Shown here: positions 44,554-54,261 of the stretch, in pieces
How positions within the stretch are numbered: the first letter of the stretch is position 1
How the letters are laid out: each line of letters begins with the position of its first letter
DNA from: Cordylochernes scorpioides
Taxonomy: Eukaryota; Arthropoda; Arachnida; Pseudoscorpiones; Chernetidae
NCBI GenBank assembly: GCA_030710605.1
Contig: CP092875.1
Location: forward strand, 61,966,394-62,030,393
Reading direction: 5' to 3'
DNA length: 64,000 bases
Notes under the pieces: model-generated
What the model saw: only the letters and a program-made list of their open reading frames with translations
Told to the model about the DNA's origin: nothing
The model's database searches: none
Program-made: the position numbers and the translations under genes

Positions 44554-47079
44554 ATGCCTGTGGAGACCAGAGGACAGAAAATGGCCTCAGAAGAACTTTT
44601 GAAGCAGTTCATGAGCCTTTGGAAGCAAGAAAAGGAGCAAGAAAAGGAGGAGAAGCTGAAGCGAAGAGAAGAAAAGGAGAAGCTGAAGCGTGGAAAGGAG
44701 GAGGAAGAGCGGAGACGAGAACAAGAGAGGGAGGAGAAGCTGAAGCGTGAAAAGGAGGAGGAAGAGCGGAGACGAGAACAAGAAAAGGAGGAGAAGCTGA
44801 AGCGAAGAAAAGAAAAAGAGGAGAAGCTGAAGCGTGAAAAGGAGGAGGAAGAGCGGAGACGAGAACAAGAGAAGGAAGAGAAGCTGAGGCGAAGAGAGGA
44901 AAAATGGGCCAAAATGCTGTCGAGGATAGGGGTGGAAGCACAGGGCCAGCACAAGGATGTGGACAAGAGGATCAAGAGCCTGGAGTCCGAGGTGATTGCC
45001 CTGCAGGAGGAACCGAGCACAGCAGAGCGTGCGAGACGCAGCGCAGAGGTAGAGAGAGACGACCTGGCAGAAGAGGCCAACAGCAAGGCAAGTCGTGTGA
45101 CCATGCTCCAGGATGACAAGCGCAGGCTGGAGAACGCCGGGTCCCTGCTGGAGGGTCAGGCCAAGGCGGAGGGGCTGGCGGAGAGGGCCCATCGCGCCCA
45201 GAGCTCCGTGGACCTGCTCACCACAGAGGTGGCAGCAGAGAGAGCCTCCTGCGGGAAGCTGGAGAACGCCGGGTCCCTGCTGGAGGGACAGGCCAAGGCG
45301 GAGGGGCTGGCGGAGAGGGCCCATCGCGCCCAGAGTTCCGTGGACCTGCTCACCACAGAGGTGGCAGCAGAGAGAGCCTCCTGCCAGAAGCTGGAGAACG
45401 CCGGGTCCCTGCTGGAGGGACAGGGCAAGGAGCTGCGGGCCAAGCTGCAAGAGCGGGAGACCTCTCAGAGAGCCCGTACCAAGGCCACCATTGCCAGCCT
45501 AGAGAGCCAGACCTGCCAGCTGGAGGAACAGCTGGAGGCGGAGGGCAAGGAGCTGCGGGCCAAGCTGCAAGAGCGGGAGACCTCTCAGAGAGCCCGTACC
45601 AAGGCCACCATTGCCGGCCTAGAGAGCCAGACCTGCCAGCTGGAGGAACAGCTGGAGGCGGAGGGCAAGGAGCTGCGGGCCAAGCTGCAAGAGCGGGAGA
45701 CCTCTCAGAGAGCCCGTACCAAGGCCACCATTGCCGGCCTAGAGAGCCAGACCTGCCAGCTGGAGGAACAGCTGGAGGCGGAGGGCAAGGAGCTGCGGGC
45801 CAAGCTGCAAGAGCGGGAGACCTCTCAGAGAGCCCGTACCAAGGCCACCATTGCCGGCCTAGAGAGCCAGACCTGCCAGCTGGAGGAACAGCTGGAGGCG
45901 GAGAGCAAGGAGCTGCGGGCCAAGCTGCAAGAGCGGGAGACCTCTCAGAGAGCCCGTACCAAGGCCACCATTGCCGGCCTAGAGAGCCAGACCTGCCAGC
46001 TGGAGGAACAGCTGGAGGCGGAGGGCAAGGAGAGACAAGCTCTCGCCAAGGCCAACAGGAAGCTGGACAAGAAGGTCAAGGAGATGTCCATGCAGCTGGA
46101 GGAACAGCTGGAGGCGGAGGGCAAGGAGAGACAAGCTCTCGCCAAGGCCAACAGGAAGCTGGACAAGAAGGTCAAGGAGATGTCCATGCAGCTGGAGGAA
46201 CAGCTGGAGGCGGAGGGCAAGGAGAGACAAGCTCTCGCCAAGGCCAACAGGAAGCTGGACAAGAAGGTCGAGGAGATGTCCATGCAGCTGGAGGAACAGC
46301 TGGAGGCGGAGGGCAAGGAGAGACAAGCTCTCGCCAAGGCCAACAGGAAGCTGGACAAGAAGGTCAAGGAGATGTCCATGCAGCTGGAGGATGAACACAG
46401 GCAGGCAGAACATTACAAGGGAAAAGATCATGATGCAAATGAAGCGAAAAATATGGATGAAGTACATTGTACTGATTTAAGGGTGGAAGAAAAGCTAGAT
46501 GTAGAACAGGGTACTGATTTAGAGGTAGAAGAAAACCTAGATGCAGAACAAGGTACTGAATCAAAGGTGGAAGGAGAGATTGTTGATCCAAAAGATTGGT
46601 TGAAGGAGGGGCTCGTCGAAAGAGTTGATGAAATTCCACCTGAGGGAAAAGGATACTGGTTTCCTGATCGCCTTGTATTTGGGTGTGAGTCCGAAACGAC
46701 GCCTATAAGGCCAGTATTTGACGACGCTTCCTGTCGAGGAAACTGCGGACTTGCCTTGAGGCGGTACTTGAGGAGGAGACCCAGTCTGCAGAGAAGAATA
46801 CCTGAAATAAGGATAGAACTTCGGAAGAATAAGCTCGGAGTTTTGGCCGACCTGAAAAGATATTTCCGGATGATGGCCATTAAGAACAATGCTTGGGACT
46901 ACCTCAGATTTCTGTGGAAGAAAAAGATGGACAACGATGGAATGGTGGAAAGGTTCGGAGGCAAAACCAAGGGTCGTCCATTTGAGCCGGTTGGCACTCT
47001 TCCAGGGAGAGCAATCAGAGTGGACCTGATCGGGACGATCAGGTTTGATTGGGGGGCAGTGTGGCATGCATGGCCTTAG
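44554..47079 (+). CDS. Chimeric ORF: Gag-like start, amplified non-muscle myosin II tail, Pao RT fragment
   Basis: An unbroken 841-residue frame from the first ATG (44554; a second ATG at 44581 is also plausible). Residues ~10-130: Gag-like MASEELLKQFMSLWKQEKE, then Lys/Glu/Arg-rich helix. Residues ~140-632 are collinear with the non-muscle myosin II heavy-chain rod: IKSLESEVIALQEE, ERARRSAEVERDDLAEEA, DDKRRLE, DLLTTEVAAERAS, GKELRAKLQE, KATIASLES, CQLEEQLEAEGKERQA, KKVKEMSMQLEDE, QAEHYK. Within it, units of 44 aa (about 2.3 copies), 40 aa (5) and 32 aa (4) are repeated. An acidic repeat follows, then RT-like YWFPDRLVFGC, TTPIRPVFDDAS, KNKLGVLADLK and DYLRFLWKK (~695-798), a Pao RT fragment lacking the catalytic YxDD box. 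The stop lies inside the 3' LTR. The myosin identity is from recall of the family; function is unknown. Confidence 0.85.
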   Translation: MPVETRGQKMASEELLKQFMSLWKQEKEQEKEEKLKRREEKEKLKRGKEEEERRREQEREEKLKREKEEEERRREQEKEEKLKRRKEKEEKLKREKEEEERRREQEKEEKLRRREEKWAKMLSRIGVEAQGQHKDVDKRIKSLESEVIALQEEPSTAERARRSAEVERDDLAEEANSKASRVTMLQDDKRRLENAGSLLEGQAKAEGLAERAHRAQSSVDLLTTEVAAERASCGKLENAGSLLEGQAKAEGLAERAHRAQSSVDLLTTEVAAERASCQKLENAGSLLEGQGKELRAKLQERETSQRARTKATIASLESQTCQLEEQLEAEGKELRAKLQERETSQRARTKATIAGLESQTCQLEEQLEAEGKELRAKLQERETSQRARTKATIAGLESQTCQLEEQLEAEGKELRAKLQERETSQRARTKATIAGLESQTCQLEEQLEAESKELRAKLQERETSQRARTKATIAGLESQTCQLEEQLEAEGKERQALAKANRKLDKKVKEMSMQLEEQLEAEGKERQALAKANRKLDKKVKEMSMQLEEQLEAEGKERQALAKANRKLDKKVEEMSMQLEEQLEAEGKERQALAKANRKLDKKVKEMSMQLEDEHRQAEHYKGKDHDANEAKNMDEVHCTDLRVEEKLDVEQGTDLEVEENLDAEQGTESKVEGEIVDPKDWLKEGLVERVDEIPPEGKGYWFPDRLVFGCESETTPIRPVFDDASCRGNCGLALRRYLRRRPSLQRRIPEIRIELRKNKLGVLADLKRYFRMMAIKNNAWDYLRFLWKKKMDNDGMVERFGGKTKGRPFEPVGTLPGRAIRVDLIGTIRFDWGAVWHAWP
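45118..46395 (+). repeat. In-frame tandem repeats inside the myosin-derived segment
   Basis: 132-bp units from 45127, 45259 and 45391 (ctggagaacgccgggtccct); 120-bp units from 45425, 45545, 45665, 45785 and 45905 (aaggagctgcgggccaagct); 96-bp units from 46025, 46121, 46217 and 46313 (gcaaggagagacaagctctc). All periods are multiples of three, so the frame is kept. Units are nearly identical. Confidence 0.95.
47051..47059 (+). promoter_or_regulatory. Polypurine tract of the myosin-carrying element
   Basis: ggggggcag immediately before LTR2. Confidence 0.65.
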
Positions 47080-47528
47080 AAGAATAGTTCTAAAGGTGGC
47101 CAATAGGTGGCGCCATGAAGTTATGCGGCGTTTCTCTCTCTTGGCTCTGTTGTTGGTCCTGTTCCTTCGCCATCCCCTGTGGTGGATGGTTCTGTGTGTG
47201 ATTCCTCCTCCGGCCTCATCCTGCCACCTCTGTTGTGTAAAGTACTGGTTGTGTGATATTGCGACCATTTATAGATGTAGATAAAATGTTTTAATAAACA
47301 GCTTGTTCTTCGGCGTTGTGCGGTCGTGACTCTCTTCCCGACAACACATTGCTGCGCCTCTGGTCAGTCCTGACTGTCCCCCCACCCGTGGTAAGGCTGA
47401 CGGATACTGTCAGAGGTTAGGAGAGTTTCACGTGTTGGCGTGGCTCCCAGGTAGTAGTGTAAGAAAGACAAACGGTCCAAGGGGTCAGCCACAGTAAGGA
47501 AGCGTTGCGAAAGGTCGAGCACGCAACA
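47060..47528 (+). repeat. 3' LTR of the myosin-carrying element
   Basis: Differs from LTR1 by about two substitutions (gtggtaagg for gtggtatgg; caggtagtag for caggtggtag). Confidence 0.93.
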
Positions 47529-47532
47529 ATAT

Positions 47533-48775
47533 TATCCTGGATTTGAGCCTCTGCAATTAAATCATCCTGTTCATTGTAAATCTTTGCTCCATCTCTATTG
47601 AAAATAACAGTATTTCCTTTGTTAGTTAATTCGTATATTGATAAAATATTAGACCTTAAGTTAGGTACATGCAGAACTACTTTAATTTGAACATTATCAA
47701 TTTCGTTTTCGGTACAAGTAAAAACCTTGATATCACCTTTAGCTGTAGCATGTGTAACTTTACCTTCTTCTGCCAAATTTATCTCACTTTCATAAGGCAT
47801 TACATTTTCCATCCAGTCCAAGTGTGGAGATAAGTGCGTAGTACACCCTGAGTCAAAACACCAGGTTTGTATCTGACTATAATTATTTGAGGAGTTTTCA
47901 AAATCTCGATCTCTGCTGGTATTGAAAGTTTGTTCCGCAGGCTTGCTTGAGACGGTATTCGCATTATTTCTGAAATTTTGTTTGTTATAGTTCGTATTTG
48001 AATATGCATTTCTTCTCCCATGTTGTTCTTGAGTTCGCTTATTTTTGAACCAGCAACCTTTAGCTAAATGTCCTTTTTTATGGCAAACAAAACACTCCTT
48101 TTGTCGGTTCTGTTGATAGTGATTTCTTCTGTCTTTACTTCTGTAAGCCTGTTCATTTTCATCAGAATGACTCACATTCATCTTAGAATTCATTCGGTTC
48201 TCTTCCTCTCCAAGTGACTGCCGAATTTCCTCAAGAGTTAATTCTCTTCTAGTTCTCAGTACAACAGCGATCTTTTCCAATCTTGGATGGATACCTCGCA
48301 CAATATGAAACGCTAGTTCTCTTTGGGATATTTGGTGTCCGAGTGAAGAACTTTGAGAGGCAATATTTTTGGCTCTAGCCATATATTCGTTTATGGATTC
48401 ATTATTTTTCATCTTGATATTCTTAAGTTCAAGCCCAATATCAATGATCTTATCTTCTAGGTTGCCCGTGTAGATTTTCTTTAATTCATCCCATACTTTC
48501 TTTGCTTTAGTTTCATCTAGAAACATTCCTGCTTGTTCATCTGATAGAGTTGTAACTATAATTCCAAAGGCTTCGTCATTCTTTTCACTCCATATTTGCC
48601 AGGCGACTTCATCTTTCATATCAGGCTCGGGATCCGAAATTACGCATTTAAATAATTTCTTTCCGCGTAAAAGTGCTCCGACTCTTAAAGCCCAAATCGG
48701 ATAATTTGTTCCTGTTAAAGGTTCAATTTTTGTCGTTGGCGAAAAATTGCAATCCATTTTAGCCTTGTTTTTCAA
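47533..48775 (-). pseudogene. Copia Gag and protease (3' end cut off by the LTR insertion)
   Basis: ATG at 48775 (a second, MDCNFSP, six codons on). The Gag segment has LTGTNYPIWALRVGALLRG, VWDELKKIYTG and INEYMARAKNIAS, followed by a zinc knuckle CFVCHKKGHLAKGC (about 48050-48095) and protease WCFDSGCTTHL (about 47840). LHVPNLRSNILSIYEL is the usual sequence after protease. The frame is open until the insertion at 47528 and continues in sense at 43976. Confidence 0.92.
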
Positions 48776-49008
48776 CTTTTAAAAATTAAACAATATAGTT
48801 TAAAGGTAGTTTATAATTCAAAAATGTTTTTTTTTCAATCCTTCTATTTAAAACTTTCTTTTATCAATATAATTCAAATTCTATTGAAACATATTTCAAA
48901 ATTTACATACGTTGATGAAGAAGAGATCTTTGTTTACCGATTAGAATAAACGTATCAAACTTCTGATAAAATATTTTCGCTTTTTCTCAAGTTTTAAATT
49001 GAACCACG

Positions 49009-49019
49009 CTCTGCTACCA
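49009..49019 (-). promoter_or_regulatory. Copia primer-binding site (initiator tRNA-Met)
   Basis: Minus-strand TGGTAGCAGAG complements the 3' end of initiator tRNA-Met, five bases from the 5' LTR. Confidence 0.85.
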
Positions 49020-49024
49020 TAAAT

Positions 49025-49217
49025 TGTAGTATTTTAAATAATGACAACTCTCTTTAAAGCAAAAAAAGAATTATATATTGCATTTAGCAAGACAAGAAAA
49101 AAAAAACTAGTGATGCCAAACAAAACCTTTTTAGGTTAATAAACCTGCAACCACCTACCGGTTAGTTCCTATTCAAAATCTAGCTTTCACACAGAGTATT
49201 GAAAATAAAATACGACA
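49025..49217 (-). repeat. 5' LTR of the Copia element
   Basis: 193 bp, slightly diverged from 40935-41125; followed by the ctttc duplication. Confidence 0.9.
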
Positions 49218-49222
49218 CTTTC

Positions 49223-49335
49223 ATACTTCATCCCTAAGGTTAGAAATAATCGTTATTTCTCTTTAAAATAAATTTCGATTTTTCGTTCAAAAGAAACACA
49301 TGCGGGATATTTTCAAATGTCGTTCTACATATTTT
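49223..49335 (+). mobile_element. Tail of SINE unit 3, displaced by the Copia insertion
   Basis: atacttcatccctaaggtta ... aaacacatgcgggatatttt continues the unit interrupted at 40934. Confidence 0.85.
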
Positions 49336-49765
49336 AAAGTATCGCGAACCAAGACTGAAATACTATTCTCTTATAATAATATTTGGTAAACAAAAGAAAA
49401 ACACTTTTATTCACCAAATTCATGTTGGATAAAAAGGACCGTTAATGTCATGCAATTGTTGATGTTATGCCATTTTGAATAAAATGCCTTTCTGAATAAC
49501 ACCGTCTAAGATAGAGCTACTAAGCTTGAGGGTTTACGCGAATATTTTAAAAATATTTCGAATAACTAATATTGCTGAAATTGAACATTTATTACTCTTT
49601 TAAAAAGATTAGCCATAAACAAACTATTAAATATATTGTCACGGATTTCCCTTGTCAAATAGCAACTAGGAATCAGGTGAAGCGCAGTTTTCTTCAGTCT
49701 TCTTTAAGTTTATTTACCATTCTTATCAAAACAAGCTTCTTTTATATAGTCAATTTTTGGATATT
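49336..49765. other. AT-rich stretch, no recognised gene
   Basis: A 67-codon open frame (49572-49775) has AT-biased composition and no motif. Confidence 0.5.
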
Positions 49766-49975
49766 ATTCACATAAAGGTTACATGCTGACGAGCGCCAAC
49801 AGCGCGAAACGCGTTCGTGGATGGCTTTTCTTGATTTATCAAGAAATTGAATTGGCCAAATGTCAGGGAATAGGCTAAATCAATGTTTAGTTGATTTCTG
49901 TTCCATCAGATGGGGTTCTGCCTTCTGTAAAGCACATGTGCTCCTGGTCAGGATATGCTTTCTTTATTTTTAATA
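49766..49975 (+). mobile_element. Hammerhead-bearing (Penelope-like?) element fragment
   Basis: The hammerhead at 49782-49819 is followed by a tail with ttcttgatttatcaagaaat, aatgtcagggaataggctaa, agttgatttctgttcc and cctggtcaggatatgc. The same tail forms the arms of the foldback at 23180-23382. No RT is present. Assignment to Penelope-like elements rests on their known use of minimal type I hammerheads. Confidence 0.5.
49782..49819 (+). ncRNA. Minimal type I hammerhead ribozyme with complete core
   Basis: Stem I CATG/CGTG (49782-49785 / 49816-49819, one G-U pair); core CTGACGA (49786-49792, matches CUGANGA); stem II GCGC/GCGC closing CAACA (49793-49805); GAAA (49806-49809); two-pair stem III AC/GT around GC (49809-49814); predicted cleavage after T 49815 (GUU, an allowed NUH triplet). 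All conserved core bases are present. Short stems suggest activity as a dimer or only in a longer context. Confidence 0.6.
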
Positions 49976-51204
49976 AAAATTATTATATGAAAATATACAT
50001 AACAAATTGGAAAAATAGATATGCACATATTATATAGTGCAATATACATATTCTTATTCATTAATACATTATGGACCATCAAATAGGTGTTGAAAATCAT
50101 ATCCAACATAATGAAACAGTTTGTTTTAAAAGTATATACACAATTAGAGATTGTTCACAGAAGTAAAAAAAAAAAGAAAGATATGCAAATTGAAATCAGG
50201 CATTTTTGCGTCCCACAACTGAACATTCAATATGTGTCTTCATATATATAATTTGGAAAAAAAGGATTTTTGAAATACAAATTCTCTAAACAGCACCAAA
50301 ATCTATTTTCAATAAACAAAAACAAAAAGAAAAGAGTGAAAATACAAAATAAAAACAAACCAAAAGAAAAAAAAAATAAAACAAATTTAGATAATCTAAC
50401 AAAAATTATTTTGAATTAAATTTGTAGACGTAATTTTTGTTTTAAATTAGAATGAAAATTATCTAAACATTTAAATATAAATTCTTTTTTCCCATCGTTT
50501 TCTAAAAATTGGAAAACTTAATTAAATCCAAATAATCTATAGCGGCTTCATCGATTCAAACTCTGTAACCTTCTAAAGGATTCAGACGACGGTGTGTTTA
50601 GATTTATTTTCTCGCACAGAAGACATTATACAGATTTATTCTTCGATCGATTGGTTGCAGGCAGATAGTTCATCCTTTGATCCACAGGATCTTCTGCCCC
50701 GATTGCTCTGCTTCAAATTAATATGCAGCCGAACTACCTCATTAATTCAATGATGCCGCCTTTTACTGCCCTTAGAACTCATTACACATCAGTGTCAACA
50801 TAGAAATCTATAATTCTAATACCAAAAAAATATATTAAAATTCCTTTTTTTTTAATTTAAAGAAGAGACTAGATTAAATAAAATCCGTGTAAATTAATTT
50901 CGTTAATATAGGATGTTTAAAAATATGTTCAAGAATATTTTAAAATATATTTCATTTATGCATTTATTTTCTATTTTCTTTCAGCATGGGCTATATTTTT
51001 TTGTTTTGATATATAAAATTTATAACTTTTTCAAATATCGACCTAAGTTTACTTTTGGTATTTCTATAAGGTATATTAATGATTTATTATAGTAAATATC
51101 ATATTTTTCAAAAAAGCATTCTTTCTCTTATTTCATGTCCCCTTTTAAAAATTATATAGAATCTCTTTTGATCATTAATGCCATTTTTAATACATATTTT
51201 AATA
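49976..51204. other. AT-rich stretch, no recognised gene
   Basis: Poly-A and AT-rich simple sequence; nothing coding. Confidence 0.5.
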
Positions 51205-51265
51205 CCTTTTTTTTGCTTATCCCTAGTACACGGGGTACAGGCCATGATAATCGTGGTAGGGTAGA
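51205..51265 (-). mobile_element. 3' fragment of the tRNA-derived SINE
   Basis: ttgcttatccctagtacacg ... gataatcgtggtaggg is the reverse complement of the tail at about 3393-3450, including its A run. 5' truncated. Confidence 0.65.
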
Positions 51266-51343
51266 AGTTAACTTCGTTAACCTATTTGAAATATTAGGTC
51301 GAGATCTTATTTTCTAATGTGGAATTATGTCAAATTATGTATA

Positions 51344-51648
51344 TGTGGTAATATAGTGATAATAATGTGGTGAGGAGAGAAATAATCACACGACGAGTTG
51401 GTAGAGGAAATAACCCAGGCAGCCAGCGAGAGAGACGGGCGCGAGGAGCTTCCCGCTGAACGACCGTTTGTTGTGTGTACCACCCCCCGACTATCCAAAA
51501 ATAGTCCCCAGGTGTTGACGGGCGGCCCCCATTTGCCGCCCCTTTGGAATGTCGCTGCTGTCTCAATTGACCGAACTTTACATCCCATCTCTCTCTGGGA
51601 TGGCTCTAGGTTTGTTTTATTATTCCTGGAAGAGTATATATTATGACA
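51344..51648 (-). repeat. 3' LTR of the outer Gypsy element
   Basis: TGTGGTAATATAG ... ATATTATGACA on the plus strand; partner 61363-61667. Confidence 0.9.
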
Positions 51649-51862
51649 TATGGCCCCCGTTGAAGAAGGCTGAACATGGTTTGAATATTCTTAAAGCTGG
51701 AGAAGCCAGGAATAGAGAAAATAATTTTACAGTTGAAATTAGTTAAGGTAATGGTGACAGTTTTATGTAAATAAAATATTGTATAGTACACAAGTAAATA
51801 TTATTTACAAGCAGTTTTACAACACCTGAGGGTTTGATATTTATGGGAAATTTTGAAAATAT

Positions 51863-52127
51863 TGTTAAGAAGAGTTTGAAAGTACATTTTATTTTATCCA
51901 TTGTTGTAAATTTGCCTAACCTAATTTGCATTTATGCTTTTAATTTTCTTTGTTCGCCTGTTTTACATGTTTCTTATTTTTTCACCATTATAAATTCCAG
52001 CTTAACAATCATTAGATTAGATTTTTCCTCGACTTGTCCAGTGGACGGTTGTACAATAAACAAAATAAACATTTATTTCCCGCTGTCTCCATGTTTCCTC
52101 GCGGCACCCCAGAACACCATCGCAACA
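51863..52127 (+). repeat. 5' LTR of the nested Gypsy element
   Basis: TGTTAAGAAGAGTTTG ... CACCATCGCAACA; aataaacaaaataaac near 52055 is a likely poly(A) signal. Confidence 0.92.
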
Positions 52128-53245
52128 CTGGTGGAGATGCTGATCCTACCATCAAAAATGAAGCTACCTTAAGAAGAAGCCGTCGTCTACGAGGACAACC
52201 TCCAATGAGATCCTTCAGTGCCTCTCCAACAAGACGCGCCATTGTGAATCAAGATGACGCTACACCTTGCAACAACATTTTCTTCTGCCAGCCACCTCCT
52301 TCAAGTCTAGAAGTATTTGGCGGATACTCAGACGAAGATCCTTCAGAATGGCTGGAAGAAATCGAGTTGTTAGCAAGACAACAACGATGGCCAGACGATG
52401 TCATGCTGGCATATGCCCGGAGCTACATGGACGGACCTGCGAAGAAATGGGCAAAACTCAACAGCCCTCACATTTTTTCGGCCTGGAGTGTATTCAAAAA
52501 GGCACTCCTGAGAGATTTCAGGAGGGCAGATACTGCCAAATTTAAATTAATAATGGACCTGCAAAACAGAATCCAGCAGCCCAATGAGTCAACTCTGCGT
52601 TACGCCGAGGATGTCCTCAACCTCTGTAACAAGGTCAACCCCAAAATGACAACGGACGATAAATTATACTAGATGAAGACTGGTCTAAACAAATACCTGT
52701 CACTCATTATGATGATAACACCTTGCAGCACGGTCAAAGACTTTTTGGAATTAGCGAGGCGAATAGATCAACATCTAGTGGATTTTGAGCAGCGAAGAAG
52801 CTTCAGGCAAAATAACCGCCCGACCAGACCATTCCCTCCTAGGAGAAACTACAACAACCAAACAGACCATAGTCGTGGTTTCGACATACCTCGATTCCAA
52901 AAAGGATCGTTCGCAAATGATAGAAGACCAATCGCAAGTGACAGTAGACCAACCTTCGCCCCAGGTAGATTCGAGAGGGCTAGACTTAATCACACAGGGA
53001 TGGAACCGGTTGGAAACAATTATAGGAGCTCAGCACCAACCCCAACCAACAGAACCCCCGAGCAGTATCCCAGGAGGCAGACGTACACGACGCCCCCAAG
53101 TAACAGGCGTTATCAAAGGCCATTATACCAGGATCGAAGAATATGCTGGAACTGCTCCGAACAGGGACACATATCGAGGTATTGCCCTCGTAACACTGAA
53201 GGGCCGACTTACAATATCAGACCAATACAGCGGCAGTTTTCAAGG

Positions 53246-53286
<41 letters not shown>

Positions 53287-53302
53287 GAAACCAACTCTGT
53301 AA
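52091..53302 (+). pseudogene. Gag of the nested Gypsy element (amber stop, GA-repeat)
   Basis: The frame is open from within the LTR; in-frame ATGs are at 52091 (inside the LTR) and 52205. Retrotransposon Gag domain: VFGGYSDEDPSEWLEEIEL, AKKWAKL, FKKALLRDF. A TAG at 52670-52672 breaks it; the same frame resumes with KTGLNKYLSLI and reaches a zinc knuckle CWNCSEQGHISRYC (about 53146-53190). A (GA)n run at 53252-53286 encodes an Arg-Glu repeat just before the frame ends, probably replacing the original Gag-protease junction. Confidence 0.85.
52129..52140 (+). promoter_or_regulatory. Primer-binding site (tRNA-Ala-like)
   Basis: TGGTGGAGATGC, one base after the LTR, complements the usual tRNA-Ala 3' end (GCATCTCCACCA). 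Confidence 0.65.
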
Positions 53303-53410
53303 ATGAGGACTATTTAAAAAATTGTAGAGGAATCGATGATTCGAGGCAACAGGAACCGGACTTTGATGTGAATAGCGAAGACGATTTTCCTACTTTGGGA
53401 GAAGCGTCAA

Positions 53411-54261
53411 AAAAATAAAACGACTCAGATAGAAATCAATGATTATACGGTTGAGGCATTAATCGACACCGGAGCGGTGGTTAGCTGTATTGACGAGGAA
53501 CTCTCATATAAACTAAAATTAAAAGTTGTCAAAGATAATAATCTGAATTTGAAAGCTGCAGGTGATCAGAAACTTAATGCAAAAGGAAGGTCAATGGTAT
53601 CATTCAATATGGATCAGGGAAAATATACAATTCAGATGATAGTGTTAGAAAAATGTAACCCCAAAATAATTCTGGGAGACGATTTCTTAAGCCATTACAA
53701 AGCCTTAATAAACTGCCGAAACAATACTTTATGGATTGAATCCCTAAATAATATGGACCAAGATGATACAAGTTTAAAATATGCTAGGGCGGTTGAAGAT
53801 AGAATAATTCCTGAATTTAGCCTATGTCTGGTTAAGGGCTATTGCGAACCAACTACTGATGACAAAAAATATTGATAGAGAATCTCTCATCGCTAACATC
53901 GAAATATGGCCTGATAACAACAAGATCTTTGCTGAAAAATACAAGGTTCCCTGATATTTGGCTTTTGAACCCTTCTTCAAAACCTATAAAAATTCATCGG
54001 CACATGAAAATAGGGATAATATCGGAAGTAGGCAGGATGTACAAGACAGACCATCGAGCAATTTCCTCCATTGATCTTAATTTTGACATAAATCCCGATT
54101 TATCTTCCGAGGAACGTAATCAGGTTTTGATGCTACTCTACGAATACAAAGAAATGTTCGCCGCACCAGACGATTACAAAGGGAGAACTCACCTTGTCAG
54201 ACATAAAATCAAAACAAACAGCGATATTCCCATAAGAAGAACCCCTACAGAGTGTCCTTGA
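53411..54261 (+). pseudogene. Protease and linker of the nested Gypsy element
   Basis: Protease signature ALIDTGAVVSCIDEE (DTGA at about 53466-53477) and KIILGDDFLSHYKA. The frame ends at 53873-53875 and shifts into 53872-54261 (MFAAPDDYKGRTHLV), which leads to RT; another shift occurs near 54250. Confidence 0.85.

Larger units (their letters stand above)
43979..47528 (+). mobile_element. Non-autonomous LTR retrotransposon carrying myosin II tail sequence
   Basis: Two 469-bp LTRs (43979-44447, 47060-47528) that differ at about two positions by eye, a primer site, one long ORF and a polypurine run. The 4-bp duplication atat borders it (43975-43978, 47529-47532), and joining the flanks restores continuous Copia coding sequence, proving insertion into Copia. 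Protease, integrase and most of RT are absent, so movement must have used proteins supplied in trans. Confidence 0.93.
40935..49217 (-). mobile_element. Copia LTR retrotransposon, broken and interrupted
   Basis: LTRs 40935-41125 (3') and 49025-49217 (5') flank gag, protease, integrase and RT/RNase H in the Copia order. The 5-bp duplication ctttc borders it (40930-40934 and 49218-49222), and the SINE sibling at about 40626-40650 shows the empty site (catcctttcatacttc). A 3.55-kb LTR element is inserted within it at 43979-47528. Several frameshifts make it defective. Confidence 0.95.

Noticed and set aside
44283..45450. Long minus-strand Ser/Leu-rich frames opposite the myosin-derived ORF
   Set aside because: Shadow of the Lys/Glu/Arg-rich plus-strand repeats; regular codon pattern gives open antisense frames.
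45945..46639. Minus-strand repeat frames opposite the 96-bp units
   Set aside because: Antisense shadows of in-frame repeats.
51325..51665. ORFs at 51325-51665 and 61337-61665
   Set aside because: They lie inside the LTRs of the outer Gypsy element.
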